NCBI RefSeq assembly: GCF_910579365.1
Contig: NZ_CAJTUX010000064.1
Coordinates: 1 to 14,315 of the forward strand
Direction of reading: 5' to 3'
Origin: an uncultured Oscillibacter sp.
Lineage (GTDB): Bacteria > Bacillota > Clostridia > Oscillospirales > Oscillospiraceae
DNA: 14,315 nt
Positions within the stretch are counted from its first letter, which is position 1. Each line of letters opens with the position of its first letter. Both the position numbers and the translations under genes were made by a program. The notes under the pieces were generated by a model. It saw only the letters and a list, made by a program, of their open reading frames with translations, ran no database searches and had not been told where the DNA came from. Positions 6,021-13,074 of this stretch are shown in pieces.

Positions 6021-6896
6021 ATGAACCGTTTTTTTGAATCGGACCCGCTCTCCCGCGCCTTTGAGAACAAGCGGCCCCCGACGCTTCTTTACATCACCAA
6101 GCAGCAGTTCGGCGGCGAGAAGCACGACCGCCCCATGCACAGCCACGACTCCTTCTGCGAGCTTCTGCTGGTCTACCGCGGGTTCGGCTCCTACGCCATC
6201 CGCAACCACTCCTTCCCCATCCAGGAGGGCGACATCCTCTTCTACAACCAGGACGAGTCCCATGAGGTCCGCAGCGTCTCCCACACGGAGATTGGCACCT
6301 ATTGCTTCGCCTTTTTCGGTTTGCAGTTTGAGTCCCTCCCGGCCAATCACATCATCCCCGGGGACAGTCACCCCGTCCGCTCCTCCGGCACGCAGTTCGA
6401 TTTCTTGCAGCAGCTTTGTGAGTGCGCCTACCAGCGTCTGGATACCGACGCCGCCGGGAAGGCCCTGGCCCAAAGTCTGGCCCTGTCCTTCCTTCTGATC
6501 GCCCGGGAGCTGGACGAGGCCTCCTTCATCCACCCCAGCTCGGAGGACGACATCAAAATGGCGGACCGCATCCGCCGGTATCTGGACGTCCACTATACCG
6601 AGCCGATCGTTCTCGCCGACGTGGCCGCCGCCTTCGGGTGCAGCCAGTCCTACGTCTCCCACGTCTTCAAGCGCTGCATCGGCTACTCCCCCATTCAATA
6701 CGTGATCCGGCGGCGAATCGGCCTGGCCCAGACCTACCTCACCACCACGGATTACACGGCCACCCACATCGCCACTTTGGTGGGCTACGACAACACGAAC
6801 TACTTCAACACCATCTTTACAAAGGTCGTGGGCATTTCGCCCATGCGCTACAAAAAGCAGTATCTGGAGGCCATGCGGGGCAAGGCGATGCCCTGA
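6021..6896 (+). CDS. AraC-family transcriptional regulator with N-terminal cupin
   Basis: A 291-aa regulator of the sugar-responsive AraC type. Residues ~20-110 form a cupin-like ligand-binding domain (MHSHDSFCELLLVYRG, then FPIQEGDILFYNQDESHEV). Residues ~180-282 form the paired helix-turn-helix: first helix VLADVAAAFGCSQSYVSHVFKRCIG, second ATHIATLVGYDNTNYFNTIFTKVVGISPMRYKK. The start has GAAGGAG at 6004-6010. The gene is monocistronic, with its own promoter and a strong terminator. It is the only sugar-type regulator in the window, it lies next to the transport locus, and its promoter carries elements shared with the divergent ABC/binding-protein promoters. I therefore infer that it activates that locus on binding the imported sugar or an intermediate. 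Confidence 0.92.
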   Translation: MNRFFESDPLSRAFENKRPPTLLYITKQQFGGEKHDRPMHSHDSFCELLLVYRGFGSYAIRNHSFPIQEGDILFYNQDESHEVRSVSHTEIGTYCFAFFGLQFESLPANHIIPGDSHPVRSSGTQFDFLQQLCECAYQRLDTDAAGKALAQSLALSFLLIARELDEASFIHPSSEDDIKMADRIRRYLDVHYTEPIVLADVAAAFGCSQSYVSHVFKRCIGYSPIQYVIRRRIGLAQTYLTTTDYTATHIATLVGYDNTNYFNTIFTKVVGISPMRYKKQYLEAMRGKAMP

Positions 6897-6900
6897 ACGC

Positions 6901-6944
6901 GGCCCGCCGGACCCGGGAAGTTCCCCGGCCCGGCGGGCCTTTTT
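6901..6944 (+). terminator. Rho-independent terminator of the AraC gene
   Basis: A perfect 10-bp GC stem (GGCCCGCCGG at 6901-6910 with CCGGCGGGCC at 6930-6939) is extended inside by CCGGG/CCCGG-type pairing and followed by five T. It begins 4 nt past the stop. The opposite strand lacks a T-run, so it serves the AraC gene rather than the convergent AEC gene. Confidence 0.9.
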
Positions 6945-6950
6945 GCATGT

Positions 6951-7865
6951 TCACAGGGAGGCAAGCACTGCGGCCAGCACCGGCAGCGTGACCAGGGAAA
7001 GCAGGTTGCTCAGCACCACGGTCCGCCCCGCCAGCGCCTCGTCCGCCCCATAGCGCCCGGCGAAGGCCCCGGCGGTCAGGGCCGCAGGAGTGGCAAACAG
7101 GATGGCGGGAACCGTCAGCGTCACGCCGGAGCAGCCTGTGGCCCGCAGCGCCGGAACCAGCAGCAGCGGGAACAGCACGGTGCGGATCAGGGACAGCCAT
7201 ACCGCCGCCCCGGACCGGAACAGGTCTTTCCAGGACTGCCCCGCCATACGCGCTCCCACGGACAAAAGACACAGGGGAATCGTGATCCCTCCCACCCAGT
7301 CCAGCGTCTGGCGCAGAAAACCCGGCAGGCGGACGGGGGAGAGAAACAGCGCGATCCCCGCCAGCGTCGACAGCAGGCAGGCGCTGCCTCGCCACGGCTC
7401 CCGCCGGCGGGGAACGCCCCTCTGGAAGAGGGCCGCCCCGTAGGAAAAGGTCACCACATTGTGGACCAGGTTGAAGACCGACGCGTAAAACACACCCTCG
7501 CTTCCGCAGAGGGCCTGGATGACCGGATAGCCCATAAAGGCGGTGTTGCCCACGAGAATCAGGTATTGATACAGCCCCAGCGTTGCAGGCGGCAGTCTGG
7601 AAAACCGCCGCCACGCCTCCAAACCGGCGGTCACTGCCCCGAAGGCGCAGACGGCAATCCCCAGCAGTTCCAGGCTGGTCTCCAGCGCCTCCGCCGAAAA
7701 CGCCTTGTCCATGGAAGCGAGAATCATGGCGGGCAGGGTGACACGGACAACCAGCTCGTTGGCGCTTTGCCAGAAGCGCTCCGGCAGCCGCAGCCGCTTC
7801 TGGCAGAGCATCCCCAAAAGCAGCACCAGAAAAAGGGCCGAAAGTTTCGCGGAAAGCTCTCCCAT
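6951..7865 (-). CDS. AEC-family (auxin efflux carrier-type) transporter
   Basis: A 304-aa membrane protein with ~10 hydrophobic segments, the usual size for bacterial AEC permeases, which carry organic acids such as malate and often are of unknown substrate. Family features are an inverted two-repeat layout: N-terminal LFLVLLLGMLCQKRLRLPE and ANELVVRVTLPAMIL, GNTAFMGYPVI near residue 106, a central hydrophilic loop (~148-162), GGITIPLCLLSVGA near 192, and LSNLLSLVTLPVLAAVL at the end. ATG 7865 is chosen because AAGGAGGGG ends about six bases upstream; ATG 7892 lacks a site. It is downstream of the permease on the same strand. Only 15 nt separate the palindromic terminator from its ribosome site, so it probably depends on read-through from the ABC operon. 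Confidence 0.9.
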   Translation of the reverse strand: MGELSAKLSALFLVLLLGMLCQKRLRLPERFWQSANELVVRVTLPAMILASMDKAFSAEALETSLELLGIAVCAFGAVTAGLEAWRRFSRLPPATLGLYQYLILVGNTAFMGYPVIQALCGSEGVFYASVFNLVHNVVTFSYGAALFQRGVPRRREPWRGSACLLSTLAGIALFLSPVRLPGFLRQTLDWVGGITIPLCLLSVGARMAGQSWKDLFRSGAAVWLSLIRTVLFPLLLVPALRATGCSGVTLTVPAILFATPAALTAGAFAGRYGADEALAGRTVVLSNLLSLVTLPVLAAVLASL

Positions 7866-7890
7866 GGCGCGCCCCTCCTTTCCGTCCGTC

Positions 7891-7919
7891 AAAAAGCCAG
7901 GGGCATGCCCCTGGCTTTT
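7891..7919 (-). terminator. Palindromic terminator after the ABC permease, usable in both directions
   Basis: The 20-nt perfect palindrome GCCAGGGGCATGCCCCTGGC (7896-7915) is flanked by five A on the left and four T on the right. On the minus strand it reads as stem-loop plus TTTTT, 15 nt past the permease stop. It could also stop plus-strand transcription entering from the left. Confidence 0.85.
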
Positions 7920-7934
7920 GGCGGCTGAAGCAAA

Positions 7935-8942
7935 TCAGTTTTTCTTGGCGTTTTTCCGCATGTCGAACACCACGGCGGCAATGATGATGATGCCCTTGCA
8001 GACCTGCTGGAGATAGGGGGAGATTTTCAGCAGCATCATGCCGTTTTTCAAAATGCCCATGATGAGAATCCCGGCGATGACGCCGGAGATGCGGCAGACG
8101 CCGCCGGAGTGGGAGGTTCCGCCCACAGTGGCCGCGGCGATGGCGTCCAGCTCATAGTTCACGCCCACGGAGGAGTTGCCCGCGCCGGACCGGGCCGCCA
8201 GCAGCACGCCGCCCACCGAGGCGCAGAAGGCGCACCAGGTATAGACCTTGATGATGTTCTTCTCCACGTTGATGCCCGCCACCCGGGCCGCCTGATCGTT
8301 GCCGCCGATGGCGTAGACGGCTTTGCCAAACCGGGTCTGGGTCAGCATGAAGCCCGATATGCAGGCGAAGAGGATGAAGAGGACGATGATGACGGTGACG
8401 GAGGCGCCGGAAATCTGGAACAGCTCAAACTGCGCCACGTTCTTCAGTCCCTGCTTCAGCTCCGGAATGGGATAGGCGTTGGTGTAGAGCTGGGCCAGGG
8501 CCCTGGCAATCAGCTGGGTGCCCAGGGTGGCGATGAAGGCCGGGATTTTCGTATAGGCGATCAGAAGGCCGTTGATCACGCCGAAGAAGGTGCCCACCGC
8601 AAGTCCGGCCAGAATGGCCACCACTACGGGGATGTCCGGCAGGTTGGGAAACAGCCGGGAAGCGCCGTACTCAAACTTCTGGGCCAGGGAGGCGGTAACC
8701 ACGCCGGTGAGCGCCACCAGCGCGCCGGGAGAGAGGTCGATGCCCTTGGAGAGGATGCACCACATGACGCCCACGGCCAGAATGCCGGTGATGGACTCCG
8801 TGGTCAGGACGCTGACGAGGTTCTTCGCCGTCAGAAAGGTGGGGGAGAGGATGGACATCAGCGCCGCCATAAAGATCAGGACGACCCAAATGGAGTTCTG
8901 GCTCATCCACTGTCTGGCTTTGAGGGTTTTGTTCGCGTTCAT
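7935..8942 (-). CDS. Sugar ABC transporter permease, RbsC type
   Basis: A 335-aa inner-membrane permease of the ribose/xylose/inositol (BPD_transp_2) family. Family landmarks are SILSPTFLTAKNL near residue 35, GIDLSPGALVALTGVVTASL at 67-86, IPAFIATLGT at 133-142, AIGGNDQAARVAGINV at 211-226 (the cytoplasmic coupling region), ELDAIAAATVGGTSHSGG at 264-281, and PYLQQVCKGIIIIAAVVFD at 309-327. About 8-10 hydrophobic segments are visible. The start has AAAGGAG ten bases upstream. It lies 23 nt after the ATPase stop, in the same operon, and presumably forms a homodimeric channel. Its binding protein is encoded divergently at 11039, which is unusual because these genes normally form one operon. Confidence 0.95.
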   Translation of the reverse strand: MNANKTLKARQWMSQNSIWVVLIFMAALMSILSPTFLTAKNLVSVLTTESITGILAVGVMWCILSKGIDLSPGALVALTGVVTASLAQKFEYGASRLFPNLPDIPVVVAILAGLAVGTFFGVINGLLIAYTKIPAFIATLGTQLIARALAQLYTNAYPIPELKQGLKNVAQFELFQISGASVTVIIVLFILFACISGFMLTQTRFGKAVYAIGGNDQAARVAGINVEKNIIKVYTWCAFCASVGGVLLAARSGAGNSSVGVNYELDAIAAATVGGTSHSGGVCRISGVIAGILIMGILKNGMMLLKISPYLQQVCKGIIIIAAVVFDMRKNAKKN

Positions 8943-8965
8943 GGCTTCGATTCTCCTTTCTCATT

Positions 8966-10474
8966 TCAGGCGCCGGCGGCGCTTCCGACCGTCTGCCCAT
9001 GGCACAGGGCCATAATGTACTCCGAATTCCACTGGGGGCTGTCCCGCTCCACGATGCCGGTCACCTCGCCCTCGTACATGGCGACGATCCGGTCCGACAT
9101 ACCCATGACCTCCGGCAGCTCGGAGGAGATCAGGATGATGGCCTTTCCCTCGGCGGCCAGCTTGGAAATCAGGGTGTGAATCTCCGCCTTGGCGCCCACG
9201 TCGATGCCCCGGGTGGGTTCGTCCATAATCAGCACGTCCGGGTCCGTCAGCAGCCACCGGCCTATCAGCACCTTCTGCTGGTTTCCGCCGGAGAGGTACA
9301 TAATCAGCTGGTCGATGGAGGGCGTCCGGGTATTCATCGCCCGGACGTATTTCTCCGTGTCCTCGCTGATCTGCCGGTGCTTGAGGGGGAAGCCATAGGC
9401 GGACAGATGGGCCAGAATGGTGTTGTCCTTCACGGAGCGGATGCCCACAATGCCGTTGCCCCGCCGGTCCTCGGTCAAAAGGGCGATCTGTTCCCGGATC
9501 GCGTCCCGGGGGCTGGCGATTTTCAGTTCCCGCCCGTCCTTCCAAACCGTCCCGCCGTCCTGGCGGCGCATGCCGAAGATGGTCTCCACCGTCTCCGTGC
9601 GCCCCGCGCCCACCAGACCGGCAAAGCCCAGAATCTCGCCCCGGCGGACCGTGAAGGAGACGCCCTTTACCTGCTTGCCGGAGCGGAGCTCCCGGACCTC
9701 CAGCACCGATTCCCCTATGTCACAGGGAACCTTGGGGAACATGTTGGACACCTCCCGCCCCACCATGCGGGTAATAAGCGCATCCACGTTGGTCTCCTCC
9801 GCCAGGTCGTGGCCCACGAAGCGGCCGTCCCGGAGGGTGGTCATTTCGTCGCAGATCTGGAAAATCTCGTCCATCTTGTGGGAGATGTAAATCAGGGCGC
9901 AGCCGCCGTCCCGGAGCTTGCGGATGATGGAAAACAGGTGCACCACCTCGTTCTCCGTCAGGGAGGAGGTGGGTTCGTCCAGGATCATCACGTCCGGGTG
10001 GTAGGAGACCGCCTTGCAGATCTCCACCATCTGCATCTGGGCCACGGTCAGGTTCCCCATCTTCTCATCGGGGTCGATGTTCAGGTCCATCTCCTTGAAC
10101 AGCTCGATGGTGTCCGCCCGCATCTTCTTGTGGTCAATGTGGAAGCCCTTGTAGGGCTCCCGACCCAGCCAGACATTTTCCGAAACCGGCCGCTCCAGCA
10201 CCGGGTTCAGCTCCTGGTGAATCATGGAGATTCCGTTTTGCAGCGCCTCGATGGGGCTTTTGAAGTTGATCTCCTTCCCCTTGAAGCGGATGCTCCCGGA
10301 CGTCTTGTGATAAATGCCGATCAGGCACTTCATCAGGGTGGATTTTCCCGCGCCGTTCTCCCCCATCAGCCCGTGTACCTTGCCCGGGCGCAGCTTCAGC
10401 TCCACGCCGTCCAGGGCCCGCACACCTGGAAACTCCTTCACAATATCCGTCATTTCCAATATGTACTCGCTCAC
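8966..10474 (-). CDS. Sugar ABC transporter ATP-binding protein, RbsA/MglA type
   Basis: A 502-aa protein with two fused ABC domains, typical of monosaccharide importers (carbohydrate uptake transporter-2 class). Domain 1 has Walker A GENGAGKST at 38-46, a Q-loop near IHQELNP (85-91), a non-canonical signature NLTVAQMQMVEICKA (141-155) and Walker B DVMILDEPTSSL (161-172). Domain 2 has the degenerate Walker A GLVGAGRTE (286-294) usual for this class, EDRRGNGIVG (335-344), signature LSGGNQQK (394-401) and Walker B VLIMDEPTRGID (414-425). It starts with GTG at 10474, supported by GGAGG six bases upstream; the next Met is eight codons in. It is the first gene of the leftward operon, followed by the permease. 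Confidence 0.96.
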   Translation of the reverse strand: MSEYILEMTDIVKEFPGVRALDGVELKLRPGKVHGLMGENGAGKSTLMKCLIGIYHKTSGSIRFKGKEINFKSPIEALQNGISMIHQELNPVLERPVSENVWLGREPYKGFHIDHKKMRADTIELFKEMDLNIDPDEKMGNLTVAQMQMVEICKAVSYHPDVMILDEPTSSLTENEVVHLFSIIRKLRDGGCALIYISHKMDEIFQICDEMTTLRDGRFVGHDLAEETNVDALITRMVGREVSNMFPKVPCDIGESVLEVRELRSGKQVKGVSFTVRRGEILGFAGLVGAGRTETVETIFGMRRQDGGTVWKDGRELKIASPRDAIREQIALLTEDRRGNGIVGIRSVKDNTILAHLSAYGFPLKHRQISEDTEKYVRAMNTRTPSIDQLIMYLSGGNQQKVLIGRWLLTDPDVLIMDEPTRGIDVGAKAEIHTLISKLAAEGKAIILISSELPEVMGMSDRIVAMYEGEVTGIVERDSPQWNSEYIMALCHGQTVGSAAGA

Positions 10475-10545
10475 TTCGCACCTCCAACCTTTCTCTCAAT
10501 TCCACCGGCGACGGCCAAATGCACCTCGGGAAGTCCGCCGCCGTC

Positions 10546-10616
10546 CGTTTCCTTTATTATAGGTGGATTGCCGCCTCCTGCCCTTCACTATCCTGCTGGG
10601 GTTTGCTTCGATTTGC
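10546..10616 (-). promoter_or_regulatory. Promoter of the ABC operon with upstream activator-type element
   Basis: On the minus strand a perfect TATAAT lies at 10561-10556, with predicted start A at 10549 and a ~75-nt leader. There is no -35 hexamer. GTGAAGG (10588-10582) covers about -39 to -33, preceded after four bases by GCAG (10596-10593) and further up by AAATCGAAGCAA (10614-10603). The order, sequence and spacing match the divergent promoter at 10916-10984. Confidence 0.75.
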
Positions 10617-10628
10617 CCATGATAGTTC

Positions 10629-10653
10629 ACAAAAAGCTCCCCGGACTTTTTGT
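10629..10653. repeat. Inverted repeat between the divergent promoters
   Basis: ACAAAAAG (10629-10636) and CTTTTTGT (10646-10653) are perfect 8-bp arms around a 9-nt GC-rich centre. GTTCAC occurs as a direct repeat at 10625-10630 and 10652-10657. It lies about 80-105 nt upstream of the ABC-operon start. It is a possible second operator or a leader-antisense hairpin; no gene ends here. The remainder of 10658-10810 shows nothing I can name. Confidence 0.4.
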
Positions 10654-10810
10654 TCACTCCATAATCCTGCATCCCCCGGCACTTTCAAACACGGCTCCCG
10701 GTCATTCGCATTCCTATTCAAAATCACTCCTGAAAACCGCACAGGGGCAAAATCCGCCGGAAAACGGCCTCCACAATCTTCCAAAGTCTCCTTCTCACAC
10801 CCACCGGATT

Positions 10811-10894
10811 CGGACCGGGCCGCCGCCCCGCACCCGGCGCCGCCGGACCGGGAGGGAAAACAAGAAAGTGAAGCATCCAAACCGCCGCCCCGCA
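10811..10894 (+). repeat. GC-rich short direct repeats in the divergent intergenic region
   Basis: CGGACCGGG occurs at 10811-10819 and 10844-10852. CCGCCGCCCCGCA occurs at 10820-10832 and 10882-10894, and a partial CCGCCGC at 10919-10925. The base composition makes some repetition expected, so the functional meaning is uncertain. Confidence 0.3.
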
Positions 10895-10902
10895 TATTTG
10901 TT

Positions 10903-10984
10903 GGAAATTTCCCCAAAACCGCCGCAAGAAGAGGCAGTAATGTGAAGGTTTCCAAATTGGCCAGCCCCTATAATAAACATAACG
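10903..10984 (+). promoter_or_regulatory. Promoter of the binding-protein/catabolic operon with activator-type element
   Basis: A perfect TATAAT lies at 10969-10974, followed by AAA, with predicted start A at 10981 (AACG) and a 58-nt leader. No -35 hexamer is present. GTGAAGG at 10942-10948 lies exactly 20 nt before the -10, preceded by GCAG (10934-10937) and AAACCGCCGCAA (10916-10927), as in the divergent ABC promoter. The palindrome GGAAATTTCC (10903-10912) sits just upstream at about -78 to -69. Confidence 0.75.
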
Positions 10985-11038
10985 CTTGACAAACCCGTCC
11001 GGCGAAACGAAAATATGAAGAAAAGGAGCAGAAAAATT

Positions 11039-12043
11039 ATGAAAAGAAGATTTGCGCTTTTGCTGGTATGCGTCATGACCATCGGACTTCTGGCCGCCTG
11101 CGGCCAGAAGGACACCGCTCCCTCCGACTCCGGCTCCGCCCCTGCGCAGAGCGACAACAGCAGCGGCGGCAGCTACAAAATCGGCTACTCCATGCCCGCC
11201 CGGGATCAGTTCCAGACCTCCATGGAAAAGGCCATTCAGGCCAAGGCGGAGGCCGAGGGCATTGAGATCAACATCCTGGACGCCGCCAGCGATGTCTCCG
11301 CCCAGATTTCCCACGTCCAGACCTGGGAGGCCGACGGTTATGACGCCGTCATCGTGGGTCTTTGCAACAACGACTCCGCCGCCGACGTGCTGGCCGCCGC
11401 TGGGGACATGAAGGTGGTCTTCGTCAACCGCCAGCCCAGCCTGGATGTGCTTCAGGACGGCAAGGTGGTCTATGTGGGCACCGACGAGACCCTCTATGGA
11501 ACGGAACAGGGCAACTACCTGACAGGCATCTTCCAGAGCGAAGGCAAGACGGACGTGAACATCGCCATGTTCATGGGCGAGCTGGGCCTGGACAACGTGA
11601 CCAAGCGCACCCAGTCCGCCAAGGACGCCCTGGCCGCCAACGGCATTCACGCCACGTATGTGGAAAACACCGCGAACTGGGACCGCATGCGGGCCATGGA
11701 CCTGTTCAGCCAGATGATGAACACCGGCGACGTGTATGACGCCGTCATCTGCAACAACGACGAGATGGCCCTGGGCGTCATCGAGGCCATGCAGACCAAC
11801 GGCAGCAAGGAAATCATCTGCCCCGTGGTGGGCATCGACGCCACTGACGTCGGCTGCGCCGCCGTGAAGGCGGGCACCATGGCCTGCTCCGTCTTCCAGG
11901 ACCCCGTCGCCCAGGGCGAGGGCACCATCCTCTGCGCGCTGGGCCTTCTCAACGGCACCGAGGTGGAGGGGCTGGTGGACAACTACTACAATATCCAGCC
12001 TCAGCTGGTGACGGCGGAGAACGTGGACGACTTCATCAAATAA
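11039..12043 (+). CDS. Sugar-binding lipoprotein of an ABC importer (RbsB/Peripla_BP_4 type)
   Basis: A 334-aa extracytoplasmic binding protein that captures a sugar or cyclitol for the importer encoded divergently. Residues 1-21 are a lipoprotein signal (KRR, hydrophobic core, lipobox LAAC with C21 lipidated). A Ser/Gly/Pro linker reaches ~45. Two Rossmann-like lobes follow: YKIGYSMPARDQFQ (46-59), YDAVIVGLCNND and VVFVNRQP in lobe 1; NIAMFMGELG, AVICNNDEMALG (235-246), VVGIDATD and SVFQDP (284-289) in lobe 2. Candidate ligand contacts by analogy to RbsB are N130/R131, W214/R216, N240/D241, D267 and Q287. ATG 11039 is chosen because AAGGAG lies ten bases upstream (11023-11028) and it gives a proper signal peptide; in-frame ATG 11015 would precede that site. 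First gene of the rightward operon. Confidence 0.94.
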   Translation: MKRRFALLLVCVMTIGLLAACGQKDTAPSDSGSAPAQSDNSSGGSYKIGYSMPARDQFQTSMEKAIQAKAEAEGIEINILDAASDVSAQISHVQTWEADGYDAVIVGLCNNDSAADVLAAAGDMKVVFVNRQPSLDVLQDGKVVYVGTDETLYGTEQGNYLTGIFQSEGKTDVNIAMFMGELGLDNVTKRTQSAKDALAANGIHATYVENTANWDRMRAMDLFSQMMNTGDVYDAVICNNDEMALGVIEAMQTNGSKEIICPVVGIDATDVGCAAVKAGTMACSVFQDPVAQGEGTILCALGLLNGTEVEGLVDNYYNIQPQLVTAENVDDFIK

Positions 12044-12066
12044 GCAGTTGCTTCCAAGCATACTTT

Positions 12067-12094
12067 GCGGGCGGAGCCTCTTCGCTCCGCCCGC
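12067..12094 (+). repeat. Intercistronic stem-loop after the binding-protein gene
   Basis: A perfect 11-bp stem (GCGGGCGGAGC with GCTCCGCCCGC) has a 6-nt loop and starts 23 nt past the stop. No T-run follows. It therefore looks like an mRNA-stabilising or partial-attenuation hairpin that keeps the binding protein more abundant than the downstream enzymes, as is common behind binding-protein genes. Confidence 0.65.
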
Positions 12095-12128
12095 CTCCCC
12101 TCAAGAAAAACCGAAAGGAAATGCCATT

Positions 12129-13061
12129 ATGGAAATGAGCATCTGCGGCGCGCCCTGCTGTTGGGGCGTGGACGACCCAAAAAATCCCTATCTTCCCCCC
12201 TGGCGGCGGGTGCTGAAGGAGGCCGGCCTGGCGGGCTACCGGGCCATCGAGCTGGGCCCCTACGGCTACCTGCCCATTGACGCGGAGGCCGTTTCAGCGG
12301 AGCTGGCGCAAAACGGCCTCGCCATCGTCGCGGGGACCATCTTCCACGATCTGCTGGACCCGGCCAATCAGGAGAGCGTCCTGAACGCGGTGGACGATAT
12401 CTGCACCCTGATTACGGACAGCCGCCTGCCCCGCCTGCCCCGGCACGAGGGGCAGAAGTTCCCCACGCCTTACATGACCGTCATGGACTGGGGCCACGAC
12501 GAACGGGATTACGCCGCGGGCCACTCGGACCGGGCCCCCCGCCTCTCCGGGGAGGAATGGGCCGGTTTTATGGAAAACGTCCGTGCGGTGTGCCGGAGGG
12601 CAAACGAATACGGCGTCCGGCCCGTGATCCACCCGCACGCCGGGGGCTATATCGAATTCGCCGACGAAATCGAGGCGGTGGTTCGGGATATTCCCTATGA
12701 GCTGGCCGGCCTGTGCCTGGACACCGGGCACCTCTATTACTCCGGCATGGACCCGGCGGCGTACCTGAAAAAATACGCGAACCGGCTGGATTACGTCCAT
12801 TTCAAGGACGTCTGCGAGCCGGTCTATCAGCAGGTGCTGGGGGAGCGCATCCGCTTTTTTGAGGGCTGCGGAAAGGGCTCCATGTGCCCCATCGGCACGG
12901 GCAGCCTGGACTATCCGGGCATTAAAAAAGCCCTGGAGGACATTGGCTACAGCGGCTATATCACCATCGAACAGGAGCGGGACCCCCGCAATTCCGACAC
13001 CAGCCTGCGTGATGTGAAGGCCAGCGTGGACTATCTGAAATCGGTAGGCTATTTGATTTGA
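12129..13061 (+). CDS. IolE-like TIM-barrel sugar isomerase/epimerase/dehydratase family protein
   Basis: A 310-aa cytosolic enzyme of the AP-endonuclease-2-like TIM-barrel family, which includes inosose dehydratase (IolE), xylose isomerase-like epimerases and keto-sugar epimerases. The N-terminal region (CWGVDDPKNPYLPPW, then AIELGPYGYLP at 39-49) resembles IolE relatives. Likely divalent-metal ligands are E176 in HPHAGGYIE, D198 in LCLDTGH, H224 in YVHFKDV and E281 in TIEQE. The segment CGKGSMCPIGTGSLDYPGIKKAL (247-269) is the typical loop before the last strand. It probably acts on the keto-sugar made by the next gene's dehydrogenase. AAAGGAA at 12114-12120 supports ATG 12129; an upstream in-frame TTG at 12048 would place the hairpin inside the coding region. 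Whether it is a true inosose dehydratase is open. Confidence 0.85.
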   Translation: MEMSICGAPCCWGVDDPKNPYLPPWRRVLKEAGLAGYRAIELGPYGYLPIDAEAVSAELAQNGLAIVAGTIFHDLLDPANQESVLNAVDDICTLITDSRLPRLPRHEGQKFPTPYMTVMDWGHDERDYAAGHSDRAPRLSGEEWAGFMENVRAVCRRANEYGVRPVIHPHAGGYIEFADEIEAVVRDIPYELAGLCLDTGHLYYSGMDPAAYLKKYANRLDYVHFKDVCEPVYQQVLGERIRFFEGCGKGSMCPIGTGSLDYPGIKKALEDIGYSGYITIEQERDPRNSDTSLRDVKASVDYLKSVGYLI

Positions 13062-13074
13062 GGAGGACAGCAGC

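Noticed and set aside
5481..6767. 428-aa minus-strand frame across the XRE/AraC intergenic region
   Set aside because: It is antisense to two recognisable regulators and includes the terminator and AraC promoter. No motifs.
10811..10925. Short GC-rich direct repeats considered as a CRISPR-like or iteron array
   Set aside because: Units are only 9-13 nt, unevenly spaced and made of CCG/CGG-rich sequence that is common here. There are no cas or replication genes nearby.
8999..10945. 648-aa open frame on the plus strand opposite the ABC ATPase
   Set aside because: Composition is low in hydrophobic-core patterning and rich in His, Gln, Arg and Gly, as expected for the antisense of a GC-rich gene. 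The opposite strand encodes a full RbsA-type ATPase with all motifs. It has no convincing ribosome site.
10986..11014. TTGACA-N17-GAAAAT as the promoter of the binding-protein gene
   Set aside because: Spacing is ideal, but the -10 is weak. The upstream TATAAT at 10969-10974 is perfect and its whole context is mirrored at the divergent promoter. It is kept only as a possible secondary start.
10724..12061. 445-aa open frame on the minus strand opposite the binding-protein gene and its promoter
   Set aside because: It covers a clear lipoprotein gene and both promoter elements and shows no domain. It is due to few stop codons in GC-rich antisense.
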